Below the pieces are notes generated by a model, which saw nothing but the letters and a program-made list of their open reading frames with translations, did not search any database and was not told where the DNA came from. The position numbers and the translations under genes are program-made. From Trichoplax adhaerens (Eukaryota > Placozoa > Uniplacotomia > Trichoplacea > Trichoplacidae), in assembly GCF_000150275.1 (NCBI RefSeq), contig NW_002060946.1:4749035-4813034 (forward strand): a DNA stretch of 64,000 bases. The letters run 5' to 3'. Within the stretch, counting starts at the first letter, position 1. Every line of letters begins with the position of its first letter. Below are positions 1 to 19,200 of this stretch, piece after piece.

Positions 1-1840
1 TCACCCTTAGCCAAGTAAGTTTATGATTAAATATGTGTGCATGTATACAGCCTAAGAATATCGATATTATGGAAAGGGACTACTGTTATGAAATCCTAGC
101 TAGGTTTCTTAGGTTTTATCATTAGGTTTACTTTAGGCGAGCTAGACCTGTAACGTTTTCTGTAACTACTATTTCTTGTTTATCATCGATTTTATCATTA
201 GGTTTACTTCGGCAGAGCTAGCCCTGTAATAATTTCCTTTTAACTACTGTTTATTGTTTACTGTATTCCTAGTAATCGAAAGATTTGATGTTAGTAAAGT
301 ACTCTTCTGTATAGCTGATGCTACTTGTACTACCATATATTTGCTTGCATACCTTTTAAGGGTATGGTTCGTATTACTGTAGAATGTAGGTGACTCTAAG
401 CTTGGATGTCGAGCAGTCATAAATTAATTACAGTATACAAGGTCCTATAGTGGTCTATAAGGTGACCAAGTAAGAGCTAGCAAGACTCTGGCACCATTTA
501 TAAATTTACGTAATTTGACATATCACACAAACAATATTAAGTTTGTCAACGAAGTTGTAACAGATCATTTACTGCTGTAGTATAATATAAATTGTGTTGG
601 GTATTCACAAATGCTTTCTCTATAACTTCACCAGAGTATTATTGTACCTAAACACGATGACTGAAAATGAATAACTCATTGTTCTTTATTGTCACAGAAA
701 TTTATTTCGTGTTGACGGGGTTAAGAGCGTATTTCTTGGACCAGATTTCGTAACCATAAGTCGAGTACGAAATATTTTTATTATCAATACTCGCCAATAT
801 TTAATAACGAAATACTTATTACGGTATTTGTTATGCTTTAGGCAGATGACGATATAGAATGGAATACATTAAAACCGGATATTTACGCCGTCATTATGGA
901 CTTTTTTGCTAGTGGTGCACCGGTTTTAATCGATTATGAGCCTGCAACAGATACTGGTTCGTTTTATAGTCAAATATTCGACAGTAAATAAAAGTCTATA
1001 GACTCTAATTATACTATATGTCATGCATGTACACCTGTTCACGATTCGATTCGAGCCGTTTAAATAGCCTTAGAATTGACAGTGAACAAGTAGTCATACG
1101 TATATAAGAGCATTTATCAGGTACAGTATACCGTGGTTTAATGCTATGGAATGTAATAGGATATAATATGGGATGAAAATATTGCATGACATGAAATTAC
1201 TTTTAGTAGTATTTGTCCGGTATATCAAAATTCTATTAATATTTATACTTAGCTGTACAACCTGAGGATTCAGATACTGTTGCAATGATTAAAGAATTGC
1301 TCGAAACCAGGATACGGTGAGCGCTGTCGTTACTATCACTTATCTAATTACGATGGTATAACGAAACAATCTGTTACGCTGTCAGCTAACTGTAAAATTT
1401 TATTTGCATTGGACGATTATAATAATCAACAGGCCAACTTTACAAGAAGACGGTGGCGACATAGTATATATGGTAATTAATGACGTTTTCACGTGGAATA
1501 TTCTTTTCTTTATTTAATATAGGTATTTTTTTATTTATAATTGTGCTATGGTTTAAATATGTACAGGGTTATGATAATGGCATAGTAAAGCTAAAAATGC
1601 AAGGTGCATGTGACTCATGTCCCAGTGCAACTGTAACTTTAAAACATGGCATACAAAATATGCTACAGTTTTATATTCCAGAAGTCGAAGGTGTTGAACA
1701 GGTATTATTAATAGATGATTGTTCTAACTGCTATACTACACAATACTTAATTAAGGTATTTCTGATAGATTGAAGACGAAACAGAAACAATCAGTCAAAG
1801 AGAATTTGAAAAATTTGAAAAGACTTTAGATGGAAAATGA
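1..1840 (+). CDS. NFU1: NFU1-like mitochondrial iron-sulfur cluster scaffold (5' partial)
   Basis: NFU1 carries 4Fe-4S clusters to mitochondrial targets such as lipoate synthase. Seven exons were joined by eye: 1-14, 698-764, 842-956, 1253-1316, 1433-1472, 1567-1701 and 1769-1840. They give one open frame of 168 residues ending in TGA at 1838. The window opens inside an exon: its first 14 bases encode SPLA plus a split Lys codon completed at 698. The Nfu N-terminal domain is seen as [16 protein letters not shown] and [16 protein letters not shown]. The C-terminal NifU-like domain has [20 protein letters not shown] and the cluster-binding CDSC pair in [16 protein letters not shown], then [11 protein letters not shown]. 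The mitochondrial leader and start lie left of the window. All seen introns are GT-AG and phases match. Identity is firm; an acidic Lys/Glu tail is lineage-specific. Confidence 0.95.
15..697 (+). other. Intron of NFU1 (683 bp)
   Basis: This intron lies between the first visible NFU1 exon (donor gtaagt at 15) and the next (acceptor after cacag at 697). It contains a short direct repeat: a phrase around 'ttatcattaggtttactt' occurs near 115-135 and again near 190-210. No RNA gene or coding potential was seen. Confidence 0.75.
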
Positions 1841-2588
1841 TGTTTATAATAGCTGATATTAAGTTACGATATACAGTATGGGCTCAAATAGAATGGCAAC
1901 TCTTATGTACACCTAGTCATCTGGTGAATTTATTATGGATTCTGACTAATGCATGGGCGGGTATATCTTTCTAATTAAAGTCTTTATTAAATAATACTGC
2001 TATTGCAACTATCTTCGATGGCCATAATACTGTGTCCGATACTATATAATTTTATAATGTAAACTTTTCTGAGCATTGACATTTAATACAACTTTCAGTT
2101 ATTGGTTCTGTGCTATTACATGTACAGTACAATGAGTTATCCGAATGAAATAGAATTCTTATCAATAGATTCTCTGTATTACGCTGTTTGCATTCGCCCA
2201 AACTACTTTACTAACAACTTTTGAGTATCAATTGAACATGCATTTAAAAAGACGGTAAAGCTAAAGCTATGTAATATTAACAATAATCTTGTAAACAATT
2301 TCTCGCATAGGGATCAATAATTTATTCATATGGAATTTAAATACAACATATGCAGTGATTTTGTATATTACACTTTGGAATTAAGCTCATTACAATTAAT
2401 TTGCTTTCATTCATAAAAATGTTTACTGTTTTTTAGATTACAATGAGGAATGATGCTATATACACGTACACGTATATGCAGATGTGCGAATAAAATTAAA
2501 TAAATCATTTTCACATTTCATCACAAGAGATTAACCTTCTTTGAGATTGTGGAATTGAACATCAGTAATCATATCACCAGTACTTCTA
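1841..2588. other. Convergent intergenic spacer NFU1 / IPMK
   Basis: This is a 748 bp AT-rich spacer between two 3' ends. Plus-strand AATAAA-type hexamers near 2489-2505 could serve NFU1. No gene was seen. One short tgtacagtaca palindrome occurs near 2122. Confidence 0.6.
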
Positions 2589-4910
2589 CTAGCACCGTAC
2601 TTTTAACTCATTTAATTTTTTTAACAAAGAATTTAATCCATAAATGGTATTATTGTCTGTACAATTTGCATTGGTATCGTTCATTACAACAGCGGACTCG
2701 TAAGTATGTGTAAAATCGACCAATTTTATGTCTACTTCATTAGATGAATCTTTATCACTATCGTATACGATCAGAAGGGAACTTGAAAAAAATAGCCATC
2801 TACTTTGACTATTAAACCATTGCAAAAGTGCCTGTAATCTTAGTATGGTATTATCGATTAAGCTTATCTTCCACCCTTCTTCTTTAGGATAAAATAGGGA
2901 TAAACCTACATAACAAATTGTATCGGAAAGCTTAAATCTTTCTGTATGTGCACCTTGCGCTAAATTATGACAAAAATTGTATAGTTGGTCAGTTACCGTT
3001 GACGATCGTATCATCATCCAATTTGCGGCCAAATATTTTATCATAATCATCATAATTTCCAGTATCACTATTGTACACCTGAAACATTTAAGGTATAATA
3101 AAAACATTGACGATTTCGCTAATATCAGTTATAGTAGGACATTCTTATTTATAACAAGTTAATTCGTAATTTATGGAGATATTCAATGTGAGGCTTAGAG
3201 CCAAACCCGATTCAATTTACACCAGTACCTATTGCGTATGTAAATGAAGTCTATGCATATACCACGACTACATGAAGATGGCTGTAAAATAACGACTAAT
3301 TTTTTATGATATCGACCAACACTACTAGCGCGACTACCACAGATGTAATCGAACTTACCTTCATGCCATCAATTCTAAATCCGATTTGGTCTTGCAAAGG
3401 ATATTTATCAACTGCTCTTGCTCTTTTTGCTTCAGTGGCCAGAGGATCATAAGTCCTCCTTCCAATTTTTAAATCAATTACACAAGGTCTCTTAAATTTG
3501 GAGGTGACGTCACTAATTTTCATGTATGGCTCTGTTTTATAAGATAACGTCATTAATTTTAGCTGTACGACTTGATCAATTTTCTGAATTTGAAGGAGTG
3601 AAAATGATTTACGAAATTAGAATTGTATTTTCACATTGAACAGTAACTTCGTATACGTATATTTGCAGTTACAAGTGTTTACGATCACTCTTACGTGAGT
3701 TTTTATCATTTTTGATAGTCACTGTTCCAAAATATGTCGGCATAAAATGGCGTAATGCACTGGCTGTTTGATCAGAGTCATGATTTGCAGAAAAGATTTC
3801 GCTATAGAATTCCATTTCACGGTGACCACGATTGCCGTCTTGAAAGATCTTTAACAAGGTACCATCATTGCATTTTAGGAAAGCTAGTATAGAGTAGTAC
3901 AGTGCTTTAGGTCAGATCTTAATCGCAAGCATGTCATTGTCATCATACATATCACAAATCTTGATTTCTAATTATACTATAATTATAATTTGAGTTCAAT
4001 GCAATATCCACAGGACACACAATAGAGAAAGATACGAGTTACAAACTGTGAAATTAATGGGTGTTTACGCACTCATTACGCATATATTCCTCTCACTCAC
4101 CATTGATACTGTAAAGCAGTACAAAGTAAAGATGACTAATTGAAGTACACAGTATGAATTACTTCATAATTTTGATTTTGTGATGCTGTAGATTTTACAC
4201 TTCACAGTAATAGTTTAAATTATAAATAATTAATTAGACTCTAGTAGTTAGTGGGTTGTTTCGGAAGTAGTAAGTTGTAGATCACCACGAACTGATTAAA
4301 CTACAGTGGTGGAGTATCTAAATTAGTAGCGATGCAGCGAAAACTGCGGTAGATTGAAAATAATATACGAACACAGCATACGTGTATGTACATTGTCTAG
4401 TAAATTGGATTATTCACCAGTTAGCAGCTGAGAGTTGCTGCTACGAGTAAGTAAATCTACAGGTTAGAACAAGACAGACAAAAATATGCAGATAAATGAA
4501 TATATAATAGCAAAGTACTGTACATCTTGAATGCCTGCATTACTCCATTTTCAAGTTTTACTATGTAGTTCTTGAAGCGAAATCATATGATTTGACTGCT
4601 TCAGTATCCTGGATGATATTTCTACTAAATGAACTAGATCTGATACAACAGTGCAACGCCTACATAACACACCTCTTGACAACACGTTACGAGAGATAGG
4701 ATAAAATATGTTACTTTTATTTTTTAAACTAGAAGGTATTGAAGAAGCTGGAACATAAAATACTGCCACAATGGTACTTGAGTATATGACATTTTTATTA
4801 AACAGTTTGGACAATTTCAACTCACTTCGAAATCCGTTAATATACTGATGACCGGCAGCCTGATAGATGAAGTCATCCAAATCGTCCTTCACATCCTCTG
4901 ACGAAAGCAT
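2589..4910 (-). CDS. IPMK: IPMK/IP3K-family inositol polyphosphate kinase (last exon frame-broken or with a tiny intron)
   Basis: The family phosphorylates soluble inositol phosphates (IP3 to IP5) in nucleus and cytosol. Minus-strand exons: 4910-4826 (ATG; DDFIYQAAGHQY), 3883-3695 (KCNDGTLLKIF, REMEFY), about 3570-3359 (MKISDVTSKFKRPCVIDLKIG, the family PxxxDxKxG catalytic signature, then YDPLATEAKRAR and DQIGFRIDGMK) and 3078-2589 (FGRKLDDDTIVNG, LYNFCHNL, ALLQWF, SSLLIVYD, and KLVDFTHTYE matching the metal-binding D-F-A/T-H motif). The start has no rival upstream and fits the short N-terminus. The 3570 acceptor is weak and chosen for phase. In the last exon the frame shifts between DDDTIVNG and LYNFCHNL near 2985-3000: either one base is extra, or 2960-2996 is a 37-nt intron. 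IPMK is the best match by exon content; IP3K or IP6K are less likely. Confidence 0.85.
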
Positions 4911-5226
4911 GATAATTTTTATTAGTTAATTTTACTGAGTTCACGATTAACTCTAATATGGATTGCCACTAACTCGCTATCTGCAATGACTCATTTTACT
5001 CGTTGGAATGCTAAAGGTGCTTTGCTTTTATGCTTTTATTCACAGTCACTTTTTAATTAATTAATCACGTATATCAGGTGGATAAGACAAAAAACTCTTT
5101 AACTGGCTTGACAGTTCCGTCCATACCGTACGTCACATACCGTAGAAAAGTGTCAGCAAAATCGAGTGCAGAGCGGTATTGTACACTACTATGGCAAGGA
5201 TATCAAGTGCTGTACTATACAGTACA

Positions 5227-6146
5227 CTGTACACTACCGTTGGCATGGGTTGCTTGCTCGATATGGCCAAAAATAATCTTGCATGCTACTGTATACCTCT
5301 TCCATTTAAATGGATTCTTGAGTACGATATTGGTAAAATAGTCTTGCATACTATACCTTTTCCATTGAAGTGGATTCTTGAGTACATCTACGATCAGATC
5401 GCCACTTGTTTCGTAGACCTCTAAAGATAGCGCAAATCTAAACAAGAAGATTATTTTTTTACGAATTAAGCTTAAAAACGAAAAGAAACCATGCAATACC
5501 GTTGCACTGTATGAGTATAAACGCAGAGTATAACGAATGACCGTAATTAGTCATCCTTTACTGTACATTAAGATGTTTCGTCATTCTTGATAATACTGTT
5601 ATACGAGTAATTGTAAAATTTCCCCTTGTAAGAAATACTGTAATATATGCGTCGCTATTTGAAATAGGTAATGTTATAGCTAGAGTTATATTAGAGATGG
5701 TGAATTATGCTGTGCACTACCATTCGCAAGGGTTGCTTGCTCGATATTGGTAAAATAGTCTTGCATACTATACCTTTTCCATTGAAGTGGATTCTTGAGT
5801 ACATCTACAATCAAATCGCCACTTGTTTCGTAGACCTCTAAAGATAGCGCAAATGTAAACAAGAATATTTTTATTTGCAAATTAAGCTTAAAAACGAAAA
5901 TAAATCATGCAATACCGTTGCACTGTATGAGTGTATCTTAACAAATAAGATAATTTACGGCAGGGTGTAACGGATGACGTAATTAGTCCTCCTTTTACTG
6001 TAAATTAAGATGTTTCATCATTCTTGATAATACTATATACGAGTAATTGTAAAATTTGCCCTCGTAAGAAATACTGTAATATATGCGTCGCTATTTAAAA
6101 AAGGCAATGTTATAGCTAGAGTCATATAAGAGATGGTGAATTAGGC
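5227..6146. repeat. Direct tandem duplication, two units of about 480 and 440 bp
   Basis: Unit A (5227-5709) and unit B (5710-6146) share long near-identical stretches, for example the segment around ttgcatactataccttttcc and the one ending in agagatggtgaatta. Unit A carries about 67 extra bases near 5250-5325, themselves an internal imperfect duplication of the adjacent cttgcat...ggattcttgagtac segment. The two minus-strand open frames of 93 and 64 codons in the units share an 'SLEVYETSGDLIVDVLKNP' peptide. This is best explained by the duplication rather than by a gene. Confidence 0.85.
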
Positions 6147-6360
6147 TTTAATTTATGCTTTAATTTACATGAAAAGCTGTGACCTTACACTATATCTACT
6201 ACTGTCAATGGTGGTCAATTTGCTACAATAATTCCTTCCGTATTACAATTGATTTAGATCGATTTTTCAATTTCGAAATCTAGAGAACTAGACTAGCCCT
6301 GTATAACTATATACAGTAACTATAACTATAACTATACAGTATAACTAGCCTAGCAATGTA

Positions 6361-6780
6361 CAACCTTATTACGCCGCGACAGGTTACCTTCTTAAGTCGT
6401 GTTAGGTACAGTTTACAGTACATCGCACTGTAAATATTACAGTACATAGTACTGTGTTATGCCTTATTACGTCGTGTTCTCTGCGACAGGGTGACACCTT
6501 CTGAAGTCGTGTTCGGTACAGTGTACAGTACACCATACTGTACATATTACAGTACATCGTACTGTATCGTACCTTATTACGTCATGTTCTCGGCGACAGG
6601 TGACACCTTCTTAAGTCGTGTTAGGTACAATGTACTGTACACATTACAGTACTGTACTGTACCTTATTAAGTAGTGTTAGCTACTGTACTGTGCTGTACA
6701 TGGCGCTATACTGTACTATACTGTTTACTGTACAGTACAGTACTGTAGTGTTGGGTACAGTGTACAGTACATTATACTGT
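6361..6780. repeat. Tandem array of about 105-bp units ending in GTAC palindromes
   Basis: Three to four imperfect units each begin near 'ccttattacg' and run through 'gcgacagg', 'accttct', 'aagtcgtgtt' and 'ggtaca', then end in strings of tacagtac/gtactgta. Starts are near 6361, 6463, 6572 and 6662. The last unit is degraded. The palindromes could form hairpins. Confidence 0.8.
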
Positions 6781-6950
6781 ATAGGGTTCCACGTTTGGCG
6801 CATGATTTCGCCGTACAGTGTCTAGTGTACTATACAGTACAGTGTACTGTACAATTCAGAAAGTACTGTATACTGTACAGCATAGGCCAGACAGATGCAG
6901 TACTACTGTACTGTACAGTGTACAGTGTACAGTGTACAGTAGAGAAGAAA
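6700..6950. repeat. GTACAGTA/TACTGTAC palindrome cluster
   Basis: Dense short self-complementary words (gtacagtac, tactgtac, acagtgtacagtg) follow the tandem array. The same vocabulary recurs near 21.5, 22.4, 42.95-43.27 and 62.28-63.05 kb, always in an intergenic region upstream of at least one gene. Confidence 0.75.
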
Positions 6951-7487
6951 GCCCCTCCAGGCTCGAGGAAGACACACCAGAATGACATGGAAGGTTGGTG
7001 GCTGCTATGGCTGAAAAAGAAAGGTGCCTTCAGTTCACTTTGAAAGTTTGAAAATCAACCACCATTACTAGCTGGTAGAGTAGACTAACTGACTTGCAAA
7101 GGTACCACACTACAATCTAGGTTTGATCAATTAAAAAAATGGTGATAGCCCATGGTGAGCTATTCCATGACTTCTTTTCCGTAGGGTACGTCCATTCCAC
7201 TCTTGCGATCATCTTGGGGACATCGTGATTAGCCCCAAGGAATTGCCGGCCACATTTTCCTCTCCTGATGACATTATACCAATCCACATCCATTTATCCA
7301 CAATACGGATCAACGACGACGCTTTGCCGTTTTTAATCAGTAGACAGATCCAAAGAATTGCCATTTCATTTCCTTTCCTCAAGGTTGGTGCCATCGGCAT
7401 TCATTACTCCATTTCATCCCAAGATTGGCGTGAAATTTTTTACCTGCTGACTCAACTCCACCTCCCATTCAACGTCCTAGTCACAAG

Positions 7488-14306
<6,819 letters not shown>

Positions 14307-16205
14307 ATGATTTCGTATATGTCATTCCTTACTGATATGATATGAAATTTTTTGCCCACAGCATATAAATTCAGATATAGATTTGCAAGTTATTTAGAGT
14401 TTTTATTGCAAACGGCCTTGGATTTATTACTAAATACTTCCAAGACTTTAGTGTACATGGATTTATTATTGTATCTACTAAGACTAAGGTACACCAGAAA
14501 CGCTTAAAGTATGATACCTTGTACTGAGTCTGTAGCAGTATCGGCTATGATGTTTCCTTTGTACCGTGTAGTGTGGCAGCGATCGCTTCAGTCTCATATT
14601 CTTGAAACGTACGGGTATACAATATCTTTAGCAGATCAGTTTTACACTTATCGTACAGGATAAGTCCTATACTTCATTCACGGATCACGGTACTGATGTA
14701 TAGTAGACCTGAATGATATTTATACACGCATTTAAAATGATATATCTAAATCAGCAATTAATTTTTTAATCAAACTTAAAAATAGTCTTGTATATTTCCA
14801 ATTTTATATTATATACGTGTCATGGTGAAATTTTTGAATGTATGAGCTCGTACGCACGTGCATATACATAAAATTATAGTACAGTATATACATATATATA
14901 TATATATGTATATATCGATGTATTCATGTTAATATTAAATAAGTATGAAAGTAGATTTTCTTATTACAATATCGTAGAATTAAGATATAATCATCTTTAA
15001 TAGTGGAATTGGTTTACGCTATTATAGCTGTCTATTTTGTTGTTTTATAAACGATCACATTATGCCTTAATTAAACCAGCGAAAAAATCAGACTGTACTT
15101 ATTATTAACCAACATGTTTGAATTTAGTATACGTGTATTTACACATTAATTTCTTCATATACAATAACATTTAATGTAGAATCTACTGTAATCACTATAC
15201 GGGTAGATCTAATATGAAAACAAAAGTTGTATCAGACTAGATTAGTTTATCTATTGGTATTGTACGATTATTTCTACATTTCTATTCGAAAATAAATCGT
15301 GGTCTTACCTTAAAATACGATACACGTTTCACGCTGTTGCGCTTGTCAATTAATAGCCAAATATAGGTATTACTTAGCAATCTTTGTGCTATCCGAAAAT
15401 ATCGATAGTTTTACGAAAATGGACTGTTTCGATTACGCTGCTTATTCTTGTACTCGTACGTAAAGTAGGATCAATAAGTTTAACTTTTTTAATTAATGAA
15501 CAGTGCACAAGCTTAAAAGTTTTTAAATATCGTGAAGGAAGTTAGCAGAAATGAAATCATAATAACTTTTGGCCTCGACTAGCTATAGCATCAGCCTATC
15601 GATTCTGGATAGACTTCAGAATTGGTTATGACCGATTGATTTCTGATTGGTAAATTAGTCAATCTTATACATCACATGCATGCATGCAATCTTAAATTTT
15701 TTATAACAATTGTACTTCCTCCATTGCTTAATTAGTTAACTAGTTAACCTAAAATGATGGTAGTTATATTTCTAAGTAATCTCCATAATCACAAGAACTT
15801 AATTACAAATTTTACAGTTATTTAAGTCATTTATTAAATACCTGTATAGATACATACATAATGACAACGGGGCAAAACTTTGTATAAAAAAACTAATACT
15901 ATTTTACGCAGTAGCTTTAATTCTTAAAAAAAAAAAATCAGCATAGCTTTGGATATAATCTTGGTTGAACTAGGTGCTCTCATATGAGTAGCCGACTAGC
16001 CATGTCAGTATTGTCTAGTACGATAGTTTTGACTATCGCTTTTTATTATTATTAACGAATTTTCATTGATATCTGCTTTGTAAATAAAATACTCATGATA
16101 CAGTTAAGTTAAAGCTGTTTATGAAGCATAGCAGAATTTGCTTTTGTCAAAATTAAACAGATATCAGATAGTATTACAAAAACAATTTATGTGGCGAAAA
16201 AGAAA
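14307..16205. other. Convergent spacer AAK1-like / lactone oxidase-like
   Basis: This 1.9 kb AT-rich spacer lies between two 3' ends. It has an alternating TA run near 14890-14920 and a small perfect hairpin (cgatagt-tttg-actatcg, 16020-16037). GTAC-palindrome arrays are absent here. No gene was seen. Confidence 0.6.
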
Positions 16206-19200
16206 TTAATTTTGAACGGTAGTCAGATTATCATCGGTAGATTTTTCAGTATCTACTTTCGAGTTTGTTACATCTGGGCCTTTGTCTTCCATTTCTTTAT
16301 CACTTTTGATATTATCATTGTTTTCGAGATCGACTACTTCATCTGTGCTTACCATTTTCATATCGATAGATTGCGTTGGGCAAGCTGAAAAAGGATAAAA
16401 AATTGAATTACACCATACTAGCGAAACTTCATTTAATGTAGAATTGTTCTAATCATGATATTGAGATACCAGTATATGAAGAAAACAAATAGAGCATATT
16501 GACTATTTGATAAACCGTAAAAAACATTCAGTTATATCAAGGTATAAAAATCGAATACGTTTAGTATTATCGTGCTAGATTGAAGTTTTGTCTGAATTTA
16601 TTATTATCAAAATTGCGGTATTAGGATATATTTTAAGAAATTTATACAGATATACTGTATATGTCGACTATTAGGTAAACATCATGTAATTGAAGACTAC
16701 AAAATTAGCACAGAAATTCGAAGTTGGCTTTGCATATCGTATGATATTGTAATTAATTTACTGTTGAATCATGGAAATGATAGGACTTAAAAATTATCAG
16801 TAAATTTTCTTAATTGTCAAATCAAAATCTAATCATAAACTATTCATCATCAGAAAGAATTAATGACTCTTGAATTATGATTACATGATATCAAATAGTA
16901 ACACGAAATAATAGATCTTTTATTTACACTTGAAACGAAATAAAAATCAGATGTAGATATTATTTATATCAGTTTGACTTACCGACCATTGGTGTTGTGG
17001 TATCAATATATGCATAATCTTCACTTGTACAAAAACCACAGCGAACGGTAAAGTCATTATCGAAAATCTTATCAGGATTAAACATACGATAAACCTTCTC
17101 CCAGGTTTCCAATCCTGGATAGAGTGCTTTGATTGTAGCATATTGCAAATTGTGGTTTTTACCCCAATGAGGTCGAGCTTTATATTTTTGAACTAATGTA
17201 TTCTCAATCAACTCTAAGTAATTTTCTACACCATATGTACCAGGTAAAAATGGTAACTGAGTACAAAGAGAGGAAATTTCATGATATTAGCGAGATTGAT
17301 ATCCATAACACTGTAACCACCTAATAAAAGGTACTCTAGAGATTGTCTATGCTGATATTAAAATATTATCTAAAGCCATCGCTTTCTAATGCCTTTACTA
17401 CAGTGTTACTGTAATTACCTCAATGTACATGTAATGTTCAACAGTAGTTCCATCCGGGCGGTGTTTATTTGCTGGGCTTAGCGGCAAATCGTCTGATTTC
17501 ACTAACCGACAGTATAGTGGAAGTATTTGATGTTCAACGTACAGAGACTTATATTTTGCCGTAATTTGAAAAATATCTTGCAAAGCTTTCTCCATAACAT
17601 CGATGGGAATTGCAAATTCAGCTGTACGTACGCTGAGAATAAAAAATTGATAATAAATTGGATTTGGTAATCATAATATGAAGTTGGGTTACAATTGATA
17701 ACAAGTAAGGCTCCTTTGAGTTACTTACTTGACAGCTAAAATTAAAATTGTATATTATTTAAAGGTCAAGATTTTAATTTTGACAGAAATTATGATATGA
17801 AATCGTGCCACATATTAGCTCGTCATTAGCAAAAATGTAAGCAAGTGTTAATTAACCAAACTCATGCTGTACATGTTGAAAACTGATAAAGATAAACACT
17901 TACTGAGTCCTTCCCTTAGATATTTCTAGCACTTTATAGTAAGAAGCATGGAATGGATAGCTTCGTGTCATTGAATCCAATACGCATGTATTGAATTTTG
18001 TAGCGCAATGCGGATTATTTCTAATACAACCCAAAACGGCAGAAGCTGCAATATCACCTTGACAGCAACAGCTATCAGAGCAACCTCGACCTCCAGGTAA
18101 ACACCACCAAGCACAGCAAGCATGGCAGCAGCCACCACAAGTAGGTGATTTCTTTGTCTTATGGCTTTGTAGATAAACTGCATCATGAGCAAATCCTGTT
18201 TCAGGATCAGTTCTTGGAGTTTGATTAATAAAAAATGAAAAATAGGTATCTTTAGGTCCTCTGTATAGATTTTCAAAATTTTCCGGCACTCTAAATGGTT
18301 GATCTGGTTGAACTGGCATATCTAACTCTATCCTCGCCTCCTTTAATCGAAAAGTTGGAATGCAAGCAAAAGTAACGCTATAGATAATACCCATTGCACC
18401 TAGCGATACCGAAACGGATTTCAAGACTTCATCGCTGTTAATTTCTAAAATCTCGCCGAACGTGACCTGAGATAACCTTTGCTGACACTGGTGAATACTT
18501 TCATTACCTCCACGTATTATTACTTGGATTCCACCACCAATAATTAAGCGAACAGCAACCACATAGGCAGACTATGATATACGTAAAATATAAAACCAGT
18601 AGCATTAAATTTAATTCATTTATTCCTAAACTCGAATATACTGATAAAATTATTATATTAATACTAGTTAATAGGCGTAATTTTGTTATAATTGGAATGA
18701 ATGAAATATTGTTGATTTAAAACAGATATCAAATTCTTGATATAATCTATATTAGATGTAATGAGGTATTATTGAAGGTGCTTTAGCAAGTATGATTATA
18801 AATTAGTGTTGAACTAATTATTAGGTTGAATCGGTATAGTAAGCTAAAACTAATTATTAGATATGAAACAGCACTGTCATATTTCTTATTTTATATCAAC
18901 CTCATCCTCCTTATGATTCACTTTGTAATAATTATAATGATCTGTTATTTTTTCTAGTACATTCGTTTACTAGTTTATGTCTTTGTACTATTTTACAGTA
19001 ATTTCGTAATAATCTTTAAATTGATCACGTTAATCTAATATTTTACCATCGTTTGAGCATGGTAACCAGAGCCGTGAGTCGCAGTTGATAAAGCTCCTGC
19101 TACGGTTTGACCAAGAAAACTACCAACAACTGGTAAAGCTAAGCCATACTTTTTATCCAAAGCTCTAACTGTAGTATACACAATTACATAAACAAGAGTA

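Larger units (their letters stand above)
4911..7487. other. Head-to-head spacer between IPMK and AAK1-like genes
   Basis: This 2.6 kb spacer separates two divergent start codons, so it should hold both promoters. It is filled with a tandem duplication (5227-6146), a short ctataa-type run near 6300-6350, a roughly 105-bp tandem array (6361-6780) and GTAC-centred palindromes to about 6950. The open frames here translate repeat DNA. An 87-codon open frame ends within the AAK1 start codon (7225-7491); its protein is not recognised. Confidence 0.7.

Noticed and set aside
5215-5496. Minus-strand open frames at 5215-5496 and 5686-5880 sharing a peptide
   Set aside because: They translate two copies of a tandem DNA duplication. 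No known family and no intron or start context; the similarity is at DNA level.
6361-6960. CRISPR-like regular repeats
   Set aside because: Repeat units vary in length and sequence, have no constant spacers, and lie in intron-bearing eukaryotic DNA.
16020-16037. Hairpin followed by T-rich sequence as a transcription terminator
   Set aside because: A bacterial-type terminator has no meaning here. It is also not the histone-type stem-loop, and no histone gene is nearby.
16191-16388. 65-codon plus-strand frame
   Set aside because: It is antisense to the final exon of the lactone oxidase-like gene.
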